Below, piece after piece: positions 1-7,034 of a DNA stretch of 12,337 bases; positions within the stretch are counted from its first letter, which is position 1; each line of letters starts with the position of its first letter. A program made the position numbers and the translations under genes. Below the pieces are notes generated by a model. The model was given only the letters and a program-made list of their open reading frames with translations. It was not told the DNA's origin and did not search any database. The DNA comes from an uncultured Actinomyces sp. Its GTDB lineage: Bacteria > Actinomycetota > Actinomycetes > Actinomycetales > Actinomycetaceae. The DNA is taken from the NCBI GenBank assembly GCA_938022345.1, contig CALIEP010000336.1:1-12337 (forward strand), in the 5' to 3' direction.

Positions 1-2
1 AG

Positions 3-650
3 CATGAGGTTTTGCTCAGTGCCGCCGCGAAACTTGCCTCTCGTGCAGGCCACGAGGGGGAATATACACGAGGCGGCCGAGAGGTCATTCACCTTGAGCA
101 GGAAAGCTCGAACTCTTCTAAACTACAGGAAGAGATCAACGCTCAACGCGTTATTAATCTGCGGCACGCAATCGATGAGAAGCGCGAGGTGACTTTTGAG
201 TACCTCGGTGTTGATGACTCTTATACTCGTTACGTCTATCCGCGTGGACTCAAACACTTAAGTACCGGTTGGATTCTTGATGCGTGGGATCCGATTCGGG
301 AAACTCACAGGAGCTATCGCGTAGATCGGATGAATAATCTTGTTATCGGCGAGAAGCATGCGAGGGTATCAATTCCTTCGGAGCCCGATCCCTCAACGTT
401 GACGCTGACTGTCTCTTCTCATGCGCGATGGATCTGCGAGGACTTCGAATGTACTTTGATTTCTGAAGATGCGCAGGCGATTACCTGTTCCTTGCCTATT
501 TGGAACGAGAAGTGGATCCTTGCGCTGCTGTGTGACATTTCGGCCGATATTATTGAATGTCCGTCGGAGTGGATGCAGCGCGTCAGTGATTATGCTCAAA
601 GCGCGATGGAGATTTGGGAAGAGGTCAAGATGATCAGGAGCGAGGCGTGA
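3..650 (+). CDS. pafC: WYL-domain transcriptional regulator, PafC-like (5' partial)
   Basis: The frame is open from the window edge, so the N-terminal helix-turn-helix part lies outside; about 215 C-terminal residues are visible. A WYL domain covers roughly visible residues 60-115: a strand-rich start (VTFEYLG), then YPRGLKHLSTGWILDAW at 79-95, where the WYL signature reads WIL, then the basic patch RSYRVDRM at 103-110. The last ~80 residues fit the WCX extension of this family. In known PafB/PafC proteins the WYL domain senses single-stranded DNA and the protein activates the LexA-independent DNA-damage response. The choice of PafC rather than PafB rests on position: pafC lies upstream of helY in mycobacteria, there separated by tatA and tatC, which are absent here. 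The stop overlaps the GTG of the next frame. The family is clear; the paralogue assignment is moderate. Confidence 0.8.
   Translation, partial: HEVLLSAAAKLASRAGHEGEYTRGGREVIHLEQESSNSSKLQEEINAQRVINLRHAIDEKREVTFEYLGVDDSYTRYVYPRGLKHLSTGWILDAWDPIRETHRSYRVDRMNNLVIGEKHARVSIPSEPDPSTLTLTVSSHARWICEDFECTLISEDAQAITCSLPIWNEKWILALLCDISADIIECPSEWMQRVSDYAQSAMEIWEEVKMIRSEA
636..640 (+). promoter_or_regulatory. Ribosome binding site for the GTG at 647
   Basis: AGGAG lies six bases upstream of the GTG at 647-649, which overlaps the TGA stop of the WYL gene (GTGA). This is a far better initiation site than anything before the TTG at 791, so ribosomes most likely begin the helY reading frame here. Confidence 0.65.
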
Positions 651-787
651 GCCCAAAGCGAAAGAGACGCCGCGCGAGTATGGATGCCGCTGAGCCACAA
701 GAATCTTCTTGGGCACCAGCAGAGGGGATGGCCCGGTTTCGACAGCAGCAAAAGATTAATCGATCTTTTAGAAGCCGCTACGTATAG
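647..787 (+). CDS. 46-codon frame ending in TAG; probable severed N-terminus of HelY
   Basis: GTG start with a strong Shine-Dalgarno, then 46 codons, then TAG at 785-787. The product is basic at its start (SPKRKRRRAS) and then contains APAEGMARFRQQQ and RSFRSRY. The frame is the same as helY, and only the codon GGC separates the TAG from the TTG used to open the helicase frame. From what I recall of actinobacterial HelY proteins, the core 'F-x-LDDFQ' is preceded by a short segment with a 'PAErYaaarrr...F' character, which these 46 codons resemble. Joined through the stop, the protein would be about 911 residues, close to the ~906 of M. tuberculosis HelY. Alternatives are a genuine coupled leader peptide, a sequencing error, or a true amber mutation with reinitiation at 791. 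Confidence 0.5.
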   Translation: MSPKRKRRRASMDAAEPQESSWAPAEGMARFRQQQKINRSFRSRYV

Positions 788-790
788 GGC

Positions 791-3382
791 TTGAGCTTTA
801 CTCCTGATGACTTCCAAATCCAAGCAATGGATGCTTTAGAAGCTGGCCACAGTGTGCTAGTAGCAGCACCTACGGGTGCGGGAAAGACGGTCGTGGGTGA
901 ATTTGCCGTCGCGCTCTCGCTTTCGACGGGTTCACGTGCCTTCTACACAACGCCAATTAAGGCCTTATCGAATCAGAAGTTTACTGACTTTCAGAAGCGC
1001 TACGGCGAGGCGCGCGTTGGTCTTTTGACTGGGGACACCTCGATTAATCCTGATGCTCCCATTATCGTCATGACTACTGAAGTCCTGCGCAACATGATTT
1101 ATATGGGAGCAGACCTGTCCAACTTGAGTCACGTTGTGCTGGATGAAGTTCATTATCTAGCCGACCGTTTTCGTGGACCCGTCTGGGAAGAAGTGCTGAT
1201 CCATCTTCCGCAACATACAAAGGTCATTGCTCTTTCAGCGACAGTGTCGAACGCCGAAGAATTCGGAGAATGGATAGGACAAGTTCGAGGTTCTTGCGAT
1301 GTCATTATTTCCGAGACCCGGCCGGTCCCTCTATTTCAACACATGCTTGTTGATGGAGAGCTCTACGACGTCTACGCGCCATCACGGCGAGGTACTGGAC
1401 ACTCTCAGCGTTTGAACCCAGAACTGCTCTATGCTTGCTCACCGCAAGGTCGACGCGCTCATCAACGGCGTTTCCGTTCGCGTCCAGCGACTGTTATTAC
1501 TCTCGATCGCGCGAAGTTGCTTCCCGCAATTGTTTTTATCTTCTCGCGGGCTGGGTGTGAAGATGCTGTTCGTGAAGTGATCGCCTCGGGTGTCACTTTG
1601 ACGAACCGATCTCAGGCAGAGCAGATCCGGCGTATCGCAGAGGAAGCCACCGCAATGATTCCTCCCGAAGATTATGCAGTTTTAGGTATTGACTCTTGGA
1701 TTAAAGCTCTGGAACGAGGCATTGCGGCTCACCACGCGGGTTTGCTGCCCCTGATGAAAGAAACCGTTGAAAAGCTGTTCTCAATGGGGCTTATTCGTCT
1801 TGTCTATGCGACAGAAACACTCGCGCTGGGAATCAACATGCCTGCGCGTTCGGTGGTCATTGAGTCGCTCCAGAAATGGAATGGCGTCGAACACGTACGC
1901 TTATCTGCCGGTGAGTTTACGCAGTTATCTGGACGTGCGGGGCGACGCGGTATTGATATTGAAGGCCACGTGGTTGTCAGCGGACGTAGGGATATCGCCC
2001 CCGAGGAAGTTGCCGCTTTGGCCTCGAAACGAACATACCCACTGGTGAGCGCTTTCCATCCGACCTACAACATGGTTGTCAATCTTCTTGCGCATTCGAC
2101 GCGTAAAGCGACGCGCAAGGTTTTAGAGTCCTCTTTTGCACAATTCCAAGCCGATTCTTCGGTCGTCCATCTCGCCCAAAGCGCGCGCGCTTTAGAACGC
2201 GAATTGGATTCCCTGGGAGAGGGAGTCGATTGTTCACGTGGGAACGCTCAAGAGTATTTATCCATGCGTGATCGGCTCGCACGAATGGAGAAAGAAGCCT
2301 CACGAGAGCGTAGCCTTCAGCGAAAGCAGCAGGATCAGGAGGTTTTCCGTTCGCTGAAGCCCGGGCAGGTCTTCGACATTGGTACTAAGCGGAAAGCACA
2401 TCGTTACCTGCTCTTGGAGATTCAGCACTCCGCTGGCCTTCGCCCGCTGCTTCGTACTCTGGGCGCCGATGCTAGGTTGCATACTCTGAGCGTAGATGAC
2501 TTTTCTGGTGCACTTGAGCTCGTTGCGCGCCTTCGCGTTCCTCCCTCCGAGGCCTTGCGACGTCACCGTGGACGTGAGGAATGGGCACAGCGGATCCGGA
2601 CGCTTCGATCTGAGCGCATGGGGGGCAGGAAAGCTCTTGATTCGCTGCCGATTGATGCGGAGATTTCGCAACTTCGCATGGCGATTAAGTCGCATCCCGT
2701 ACACTCGTGCCCGCATCGCGAGGAGCATGCACGTGCCGGTCACACCTGGGCGCGAAAGAATGCTGAGTACGAGAAGCTTCTCAAACGAATCGATGGACGT
2801 ACGAACTCGGTTGCACAACAGTTTGATCGAGTATGCGAAGTCCTTGATCGAATGGGGTTCCTGAAAAACGATCTTGTGACAGATTCTGGACAACTGCTGC
2901 GTCGTATTTTTGGCGATCGTGATCTGATCGTTGTTGAAGCTCTGAGACGTGGTGTGTGGGATCGTCTTTCGGCCCCCGAGCTCGCTGCAATTGTTTCGAC
3001 TTGTGTTTACCAATCTCGAGGCGAAGAATCAGCTGCTGTTGAGCCTTGGACGGCTGCATCAGGCGCCTTGGCGCATGCGTGGGAAGAAACCCTAGCGCTG
3101 TCACAGGCGGTGATGTCAGTGGAGAAGAGTGTTGGGGTTCCCCAATCTCCAGAGCTTGATCCAGGGCTTGCGCAGGCAGTGATGGCATGGGCGAACGGGG
3201 CAACTTTGACAACCGCCATCTGGGGGACGTCCCTTCTTGCAGGTGATTTTGTTCGTTGGATTCGGCAGGTAGTCGATCTCCTCGACCAGATTGCCCATGT
3301 TGCCTCTGTAGAAACTTCAACAGTCGCTCGTCAGGCGCGTCGACTGATTCTGAGAGGAGTTGTCTCTTGGGAAGGGGAGTAA
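791..3382 (+). CDS. helY: HelY-type Ski2-like DEAD/DEAH-box helicase
   Basis: This is a superfamily 2 ATP-dependent RNA/DNA helicase, 863 residues from the TTG at 791. The motifs are complete: Walker A AAPTGAGKT at 25-33, DEVH at 118-121, SAT at 149-151, the AHHAG segment at 313-317, motif V ETLALGINMPAR around 342-353, and motif VI QLSGRAGRRG at 378-387. The C-terminal ~180 residues form a DSHCT domain like that of Ski2/Mtr4 proteins and contain a LLAGDFVRWIRQVVDLLDQ segment typical of HelY. Family members are thought to remodel structured RNA; the cellular role in actinobacteria is poorly defined. The TTG start has no good ribosome binding site and is preceded in frame by a TAG, while the stronger upstream start at 647 is in the same frame. 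The real protein may therefore begin at 647 if the stop is an error. The catalytic core is unaffected either way. Confidence 0.9.
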   Translation: MSFTPDDFQIQAMDALEAGHSVLVAAPTGAGKTVVGEFAVALSLSTGSRAFYTTPIKALSNQKFTDFQKRYGEARVGLLTGDTSINPDAPIIVMTTEVLRNMIYMGADLSNLSHVVLDEVHYLADRFRGPVWEEVLIHLPQHTKVIALSATVSNAEEFGEWIGQVRGSCDVIISETRPVPLFQHMLVDGELYDVYAPSRRGTGHSQRLNPELLYACSPQGRRAHQRRFRSRPATVITLDRAKLLPAIVFIFSRAGCEDAVREVIASGVTLTNRSQAEQIRRIAEEATAMIPPEDYAVLGIDSWIKALERGIAAHHAGLLPLMKETVEKLFSMGLIRLVYATETLALGINMPARSVVIESLQKWNGVEHVRLSAGEFTQLSGRAGRRGIDIEGHVVVSGRRDIAPEEVAALASKRTYPLVSAFHPTYNMVVNLLAHSTRKATRKVLESSFAQFQADSSVVHLAQSARALERELDSLGEGVDCSRGNAQEYLSMRDRLARMEKEASRERSLQRKQQDQEVFRSLKPGQVFDIGTKRKAHRYLLLEIQHSAGLRPLLRTLGADARLHTLSVDDFSGALELVARLRVPPSEALRRHRGREEWAQRIRTLRSERMGGRKALDSLPIDAEISQLRMAIKSHPVHSCPHREEHARAGHTWARKNAEYEKLLKRIDGRTNSVAQQFDRVCEVLDRMGFLKNDLVTDSGQLLRRIFGDRDLIVVEALRRGVWDRLSAPELAAIVSTCVYQSRGEESAAVEPWTAASGALAHAWEETLALSQAVMSVEKSVGVPQSPELDPGLAQAVMAWANGATLTTAIWGTSLLAGDFVRWIRQVVDLLDQIAHVASVETSTVARQARRLILRGVVSWEGE
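3354..3359 (+). promoter_or_regulatory. Ribosome binding site that sets the lnt start
   Basis: GAGGAG seven bases upstream of the TTG at 3367-3369, inside the last codons of helY. It supports this TTG over the upstream TTG at 3256, which would overlap helY by more than 120 bases, and over the ATG at 3439. Confidence 0.65.
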
Positions 3383-4953
3383 GCACGGTCCCACAGAAAA
3401 GGTTAAAACGAGGCCTCAAAGGCACCGCTACTGACCTTATGCTCTGCCTTATTGCCGGCATTGGTCTGTGGGCAGCCTTTCCCGATGTTTCACTTCCTCT
3501 TTTGGTCATCCCGTCATTTGCTTTGGTTCTTTCTCGTGTTGATCGTGTCGGCGCATGGCGAGCTTTCGCCTATATGCTGACGTGCGGGATGACTTTCTGG
3601 CTATTGCTTATTCCATGGACTATTCAGGCGACAGGCGGTAGCAAGCTGCCGTGGATTGCTTTGAGTTTTGTGGAAGCGTTTTTCTTCGCTGTGTGGGCGT
3701 CACTTGAGAGTGGTCTTATGCGACTCTCGTGGGCGAACTCCGCTGCGGGGCAGGCGTTTGTCACTGCAGTTTCTTGGGTTGGTATAGAACAACTTCGTTC
3801 TCATTTTCCGTGGTCGGGCTTCCCGTGGGGAAATTTGGCGTACCCACAGGTTGCGACGCCTCTGGGTCGTCTTGCTCCTTGGGGTGGAGAAGTGCTTGTG
3901 AGCGCTGTAGTTGTTGTCTGCGCTGTGCTCCTACGACGAAGTTTTGATTTTTCACGCGAGGATCAACATTGGTATTCGCGACCTGTGTGCTTCGCATCGG
4001 TGTGCGCGATAGTCATTATTCCCATGGTGCTTCCCCTGCATGCCTCTCAGGAAGAAGGATCACTCACAGTTGCTGCGATCCAGGGAAATATTGAGCTTCC
4101 AGCTCTAGAGACTTACGCTCAGATCGGGAAGGTCACTGGAAATCATGCGCGATTGACCAGTGAGCTTGCTCAAACGGGGGAGAAGATCGACCTAGTAGTG
4201 TGGGGCGAGTCGTCAACTGACCGTGACCCCAAATATAACCGACTAATAGCAGACCTTATATCTTCCTCGGCAAAGGACATCAATGCGCCAATCCTTGTAG
4301 GGATTACACGCGTAGAACAGGATCGCCGATACAACTACATGGGGGTTTGGTACCCCGATTCTGGACTGAGCGAATCGTATTACGGGAAACAGATTCCGGT
4401 ACCTTTTGGGGAATACATTCCGGCACGATCACTTGTTTCGCGGCTTGCAACCGAGGCGGCCCAGGTAGGAATTGACCTTGAAGCGGTGGAGAATTCATCG
4501 CGTTTTGATGTTCAGTTAGAGGATGGTCGCACTGTTCCTCTTGCACTTGGAATCTGCTTCGAAGTGGCTTATGAAGATCTCCTTGCTGAAGGCGTCAATT
4601 CAGGTGGTCAAATTATTGTGATCCCTTCCAACAACTATCACTTTGGGACCAGTGCGGAGGGTGCACAACAGGCGCAGATCTCACAGTTTCGAGCGATTGA
4701 ATTTGCTCGTTCGACTGTACAAGCATCAACGACTGGAAACTCCGTCCTTGTCAGACCAAACGGAAGCCTTCTTTCTCAAAGCGGACGGATGCAATCAGCA
4801 ACTCTTACTGGGGACCTGCCTCTTCGAAGCTCATTGACATGGGCGGCACATTTTGCGCCGTATTCCGCTAAAATTAGCTGGGTGCTGACTGGAATTCTTC
4901 TGGTTGCACTCGTATTTCAAAACATTTCTCGTTCACATAGAAAGCGCCGCTGA
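3367..4953 (+). CDS. lnt: Apolipoprotein N-acyltransferase
   Basis: Integral membrane enzyme that transfers an acyl chain from phospholipid to the N-terminal cysteine of processed lipoproteins. From the TTG at 3367 it has 528 residues, normal for the family. The first ~225 residues hold several hydrophobic segments, and WSGFPWGNLAYPQ (about 149-161) is a typical Lnt motif. After another membrane segment near 205-225, the CN_hydrolase (nitrilase) domain starts around 233 with LTVAAIQGNI. All three catalytic residues expected from E. coli Lnt are present: Glu281 in WGESS, Lys341 in YGKQIPVPFGEYIP and Cys397 in LGICFEVAYED. A final hydrophobic stretch lies near the C-terminus, followed by basic residues. 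It starts 16 bases inside helY and its TGA overlaps the ATG of ppm1 (TGATG). In M. tuberculosis Lnt is fused to the mannose synthase; here the two are separate overlapping genes. Confidence 0.93.
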   Translation: MGRGVSTVPQKRLKRGLKGTATDLMLCLIAGIGLWAAFPDVSLPLLVIPSFALVLSRVDRVGAWRAFAYMLTCGMTFWLLLIPWTIQATGGSKLPWIALSFVEAFFFAVWASLESGLMRLSWANSAAGQAFVTAVSWVGIEQLRSHFPWSGFPWGNLAYPQVATPLGRLAPWGGEVLVSAVVVVCAVLLRRSFDFSREDQHWYSRPVCFASVCAIVIIPMVLPLHASQEEGSLTVAAIQGNIELPALETYAQIGKVTGNHARLTSELAQTGEKIDLVVWGESSTDRDPKYNRLIADLISSSAKDINAPILVGITRVEQDRRYNYMGVWYPDSGLSESYYGKQIPVPFGEYIPARSLVSRLATEAAQVGIDLEAVENSSRFDVQLEDGRTVPLALGICFEVAYEDLLAEGVNSGGQIIVIPSNNYHFGTSAEGAQQAQISQFRAIEFARSTVQASTTGNSVLVRPNGSLLSQSGRMQSATLTGDLPLRSSLTWAAHFAPYSAKISWVLTGILLVALVFQNISRSHRKRR

Positions 4954-5711
4954 TGACCGACTCGATGATGTATGAAACCGGCAGGGGAGTGGTGGCGGTT
5001 ATTCCCACCTATTGCGAGGTTGAGTCTCTGCCCGGCCTTCTCACACGCATTCAGCAGGTGCTCCCGGAGCTCAACATTCTTATTGTTGATGACTCTTCTC
5101 CTGATGGAACGGGAGAATGGGTCCAAGAGCGCATGAAAACTGATTCGTGCCTTCATCTGTACACACGGCCTGCAAAATCCGGTCTCGCAACTGCATATGT
5201 CGAAGGGCTCGGACGCGCACTTGAAATGGATTTTGACTTCCTCATCCAGATGGATGCAGATGCATCGCATCGTCCAGAAGATCTGCCGAAACTACTTGTG
5301 CGAATGGCAGGACCTGATCGACCTGATATGGTCATCGGTTCGCGGTGGGTTCCGGGTGGAAAAACGAATGGATGGTCACCCTGGAGGGTTGCGCTGTCGC
5401 GTGCAGGAAATGCGTATATCAATTTCTGGTTGGGAACTCGAATTAAAGATGCAACAGCGGGCCTGCGTGTTCATCGAGCCTCGTGGCTACGTAAGACTGG
5501 CATTCTCCAGCAGGTTTCAACGGTCGGTTTTGGTTTCCAGGTTGAAATGACGAACCTCGCTGAGTCTATGGGGGCGACGATCGTCGAAGTTCCTATTACT
5601 TTCGATGAACGAGAACTCGGGGAATCAAAACTGTCTGGTGCGATCTTTGTAGAAGAGCTGGTCATGGTGACCAAGAACGGTATTAAGCGCAAATTCTCTT
5701 CTCGTCGATGA
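4953..5711 (+). CDS. ppm1: Polyprenol monophosphomannose synthase (GT2 family)
   Basis: Transfers mannose from GDP-mannose to polyprenol phosphate, giving the donor for mannosylation of lipoglycans and secreted proteins. The 252 residues match the catalytic domain of DPM1-type enzymes: AVIPTYCEVESLPGLL at 15-30, LIVDDSSPDGTG at 43-54, SGLATAYVEGL around 76-86, the metal-binding DAD at 101-103, VIGSRWVPGG at 127-136, and DATAGLRV at 166-173. There is no C-terminal transmembrane segment, so it should be a peripheral enzyme, perhaps held at the membrane by Lnt as in corynebacteria. The ATG overlaps the lnt stop by one base and has no strong ribosome binding site of its own, so translational coupling is likely. 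It is the last gene of the plus-strand unit. Confidence 0.92.
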   Translation: MTDSMMYETGRGVVAVIPTYCEVESLPGLLTRIQQVLPELNILIVDDSSPDGTGEWVQERMKTDSCLHLYTRPAKSGLATAYVEGLGRALEMDFDFLIQMDADASHRPEDLPKLLVRMAGPDRPDMVIGSRWVPGGKTNGWSPWRVALSRAGNAYINFWLGTRIKDATAGLRVHRASWLRKTGILQQVSTVGFGFQVEMTNLAESMGATIVEVPITFDERELGESKLSGAIFVEELVMVTKNGIKRKFSSRR

Positions 5712-5723
5712 AAATGCAGAAAA

Positions 5724-5760
5724 ATAATGTGTCCCCACCAAAGTGACGGGGACACATTAT
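5724..5760. terminator. Bidirectional hairpin terminator between ppm1 and rbpA
   Basis: A perfect 13-bp inverted repeat: ATAATGTGTCCCC at 5724-5736 and GGGGACACATTAT at 5748-5760, with an 11-nt loop. It sits between two convergent genes, 12 bases after the ppm1 stop and 21 bases beyond the rbpA stop. On the minus strand it is followed by a T-rich tail (TTTTCTGCATTTT), so it should be the stronger intrinsic terminator for rbpA. The plus-strand side lacks a clean T-run. Confidence 0.8.
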
Positions 5761-5781
5761 GTCAAGTTATGAGGCCGTCAA

Positions 5782-6147
5782 TCAGCCCTTGCGGTAGTGG
5801 CCCTCTAGGCGCAGCTTGCCTTCGCGTAGAAGAGTGAGCTGCTCCTGAAGAACGTCATTAAGCTCTTCAATCGAACGACGCTCAAGAAGCATGTCCCAGT
5901 GAGTACGAGCGGGCTTAGCGGGCTTTTGTTCTTCGTCTTCTGTTGCTTCGCCAATAAGCTCAGCCATTTGTCCGCATTTGCATTCCCATGTTGCGGGCGG
6001 AGTCGCTTCGCTTGCGAAGGGAACTTCAAATTGGTGTCCGTTTGTGCACAAGTACTTTGCTGTGAATCGATCGGCGAAGACGACGCCATCTTCAGATTCC
6101 ATCGACTTAGCACCGATTTGCATTCCGCGTAACGCGCGATCTGCCAC
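5782..6147 (-). CDS. rbpA: RNA polymerase-binding protein RbpA
   Basis: Small actinobacterial factor that binds RNA polymerase and principal sigma factors and stabilises the open promoter complex. The 121 residues start MADRALRGMQIGA, as typical RbpA does. The core domain carries Cys34, His38, Cys56 and Cys58, the pattern reported to bind zinc in Streptomyces RbpA. The sigma-interaction domain follows at about 81-108 and contains the hallmark RTHWDMLLERRSIEEL. An acidic, Glu-rich linker (about 67-77) joins the two, and a short tail, EGKLRLEGHYRKG, ends the protein. The GTG start has a strong GGGAGGA ribosome binding site five bases upstream. It stands alone, convergent with ppm1; the two genes are also adjacent and convergent in M. 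tuberculosis. Confidence 0.95.
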   Translation of the reverse strand: MADRALRGMQIGAKSMESEDGVVFADRFTAKYLCTNGHQFEVPFASEATPPATWECKCGQMAELIGEATEDEEQKPAKPARTHWDMLLERRSIEELNDVLQEQLTLLREGKLRLEGHYRKG

Positions 6148-6245
6148 CTTGATCCTCCCGCAGTAATAATCGAATAGTAGAAGTTTAGCTGATAAAGGGA
6201 TGCGCAGTGTTCTGACTATGCTCTCAGCACATTAGCCCCGATCCG

Positions 6246-6266
6246 ATAATGTACATTATGTCAAGT
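6246..6266 (-). promoter_or_regulatory. Palindrome overlapping a -35-like box upstream of rbpA
   Basis: ATAATGTACATTAT (6246-6259) is a perfect 14-bp palindrome. On the minus strand it overlaps a consensus TTGACA (6259-6264) that points toward rbpA, about 110 bases from its start. I find no -10 hexamer at the normal 16-18 nt spacing: TAATGT lies 24 nt away and CATAAT is directly adjacent. The site could be an operator plus promoter or simply a repeat. The rest of the 222-bp gap holds nothing else I can name. Confidence 0.35.
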
Positions 6267-6369
6267 AACGGGAATTCAGAAGAGAGTTCGCAATTCGTAG
6301 ATGATGTAGCCACTCTCCCATGAATATGCATATGAGACGCCGGCGGTTGAGCGAGCTGAGGCAAAGTGA

Positions 6370-6930
6370 TTAGGAAACTGAACGCTTCATTGCACGACGA
6401 GCTGCAAGTTCGTCAACAAGAACATTTTCTTCAGCTCGCTCGCTAGGAAGCTCAGCCAAAGAACCTTCGAGCTCACGCCAAACGCGACCAACAGCGATTC
6501 CAAAGACGCCTTGACCGCCTTGGAGAAGATCAATAACTTCATCCGTCGAGGTGCACTCGTAGACCGATGCTCCATCGCTCATTAAGGTAATGGAAGCAAG
6601 GTCATCAACACCGCGACGGTGAAGTTGAGTGACTGCAGTACGGACCTGCTGAAGAGATACCCATGCATCAAGAAGCTTCTTGACGATCTTGAGGACAAGA
6701 ATGTCCTTAAACGAATACAGACGCTGAGATCCTGATCCTTTAGCCGCACGGACTGAAGGCTGAAGCAAGCCGGTGCGTGCCCAGTAATCGAGCTGGCGGT
6801 AGGTAATTCCAACTGCCGCACAGGCAACAGGGCCTCGGTAACCAACATCGTCACCGTCGCGCCCTTCCAAAGGGTCACCAAAGAGCATAGGCTGACGCCC
6901 CTGCATGCTACCCAGCGGTTCTGCGCTCAC
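6370..6930 (-). CDS. MerR-family transcriptional regulator, Rv1830/McdR type
   Basis: A 186-residue DNA-binding protein. The winged-helix MerR domain occupies about 29-100 and includes YRGPVACAAVGITYRQLDYW (31-50), then ARTGLLQPSVR, GSGSQRLYSFKDILVLKIVK and LQQVRTAV. The C-terminal part contains LMSDGASVYEC and VIDLLQGGQGVFGIAVGRVW, which I recognise from the mycobacterial Rv1830 group near garA, linked to control of cell division. No cysteine arrangement typical of metal sensors is seen. The GTG start has AAGGAG six bases upstream. In M. tuberculosis a DUF151 gene (Rv1829) lies between the two MerR genes; here they are direct neighbours with a 104-bp promoter region between. The N-terminal ~28 residues are variable and probably disordered. 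Confidence 0.88.
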   Translation of the reverse strand: MSAEPLGSMQGRQPMLFGDPLEGRDGDDVGYRGPVACAAVGITYRQLDYWARTGLLQPSVRAAKGSGSQRLYSFKDILVLKIVKKLLDAWVSLQQVRTAVTQLHRRGVDDLASITLMSDGASVYECTSTDEVIDLLQGGQGVFGIAVGRVWRELEGSLAELPSERAEENVLVDELAARRAMKRSVS

Positions 6931-6968
6931 GAATGCTCCTTGGTTTATGGAATGACCGAACTGAAATT

Positions 6969-6997
6969 AGATTACGAAGTTGAAGCTTGTCGGTCAA
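6969..6997 (-). promoter_or_regulatory. Promoter of the Rv1830-type merR gene
   Basis: On the minus strand TTGACC (6992-6997) and TAATCT (6969-6974) are separated by exactly 17 bases, a good fit to a housekeeping sigma promoter. Transcription would start near 6961, giving a leader of roughly 30 bases before the GTG at 6930. The spacer contains CTTCAACTT, which resembles the half-sites of the inverted repeat just upstream. Confidence 0.6.
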
Positions 6998-7013
6998 TGA
7001 ACGACACGGCGAG

Positions 7014-7034
7014 CCTTCAAGTTCAAGTTGAAGG
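7014..7034. promoter_or_regulatory. 21-bp inverted repeat, candidate MerR operator
   Basis: Arms CCTTCAA (7014-7020) and TTGAAGG (7028-7034) flank a 7-base centre that itself contains TTCAAG. It directly abuts the ftsR stop codon and lies about 17 bases upstream of the -35 box of the next gene. The size suits a MerR dimer, and a MerR gene lies on each side, so autoregulation is plausible. It has no T-run, so an intrinsic terminator for ftsR is less likely. Confidence 0.45.

Noticed and set aside
4..192. Plus-strand 62-codon ORF at the window start
   Set aside because: It overlaps the WYL gene in another frame and has no domain or ribosome binding site.
2300..3013. Minus-strand ORF of 237 codons inside helY
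   Set aside because: Entirely antisense to the conserved helicase; no motif, no ribosome binding site context, random-looking composition.
3256..3366. Extended lnt N-terminus starting at the TTG at 3256
   Set aside because: It would overlap helY by 127 bases, its residues are not Lnt-like, and a much better ribosome binding site serves the TTG at 3367.
2781..3509. Minus-strand ORF of 242 codons across the helY-lnt junction
   Set aside because: It lies antisense to two well-supported genes, shows no recognisable domain, and has a Pro/Ser/Arg/Gln-rich composition typical of a shadow frame.
5724..5767. Terminal inverted repeat of an insertion sequence
   Set aside because: There is no transposase fragment nearby and the hairpin is well explained as a terminator between convergent genes; the repeat relationship to 6246-6266 is reported separately.
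7014..7034. Inverted repeat read as an intrinsic terminator of ftsR
   Set aside because: The stem is only 7 bp, AT-containing, with no T-run after it on the minus strand; an operator fits better.
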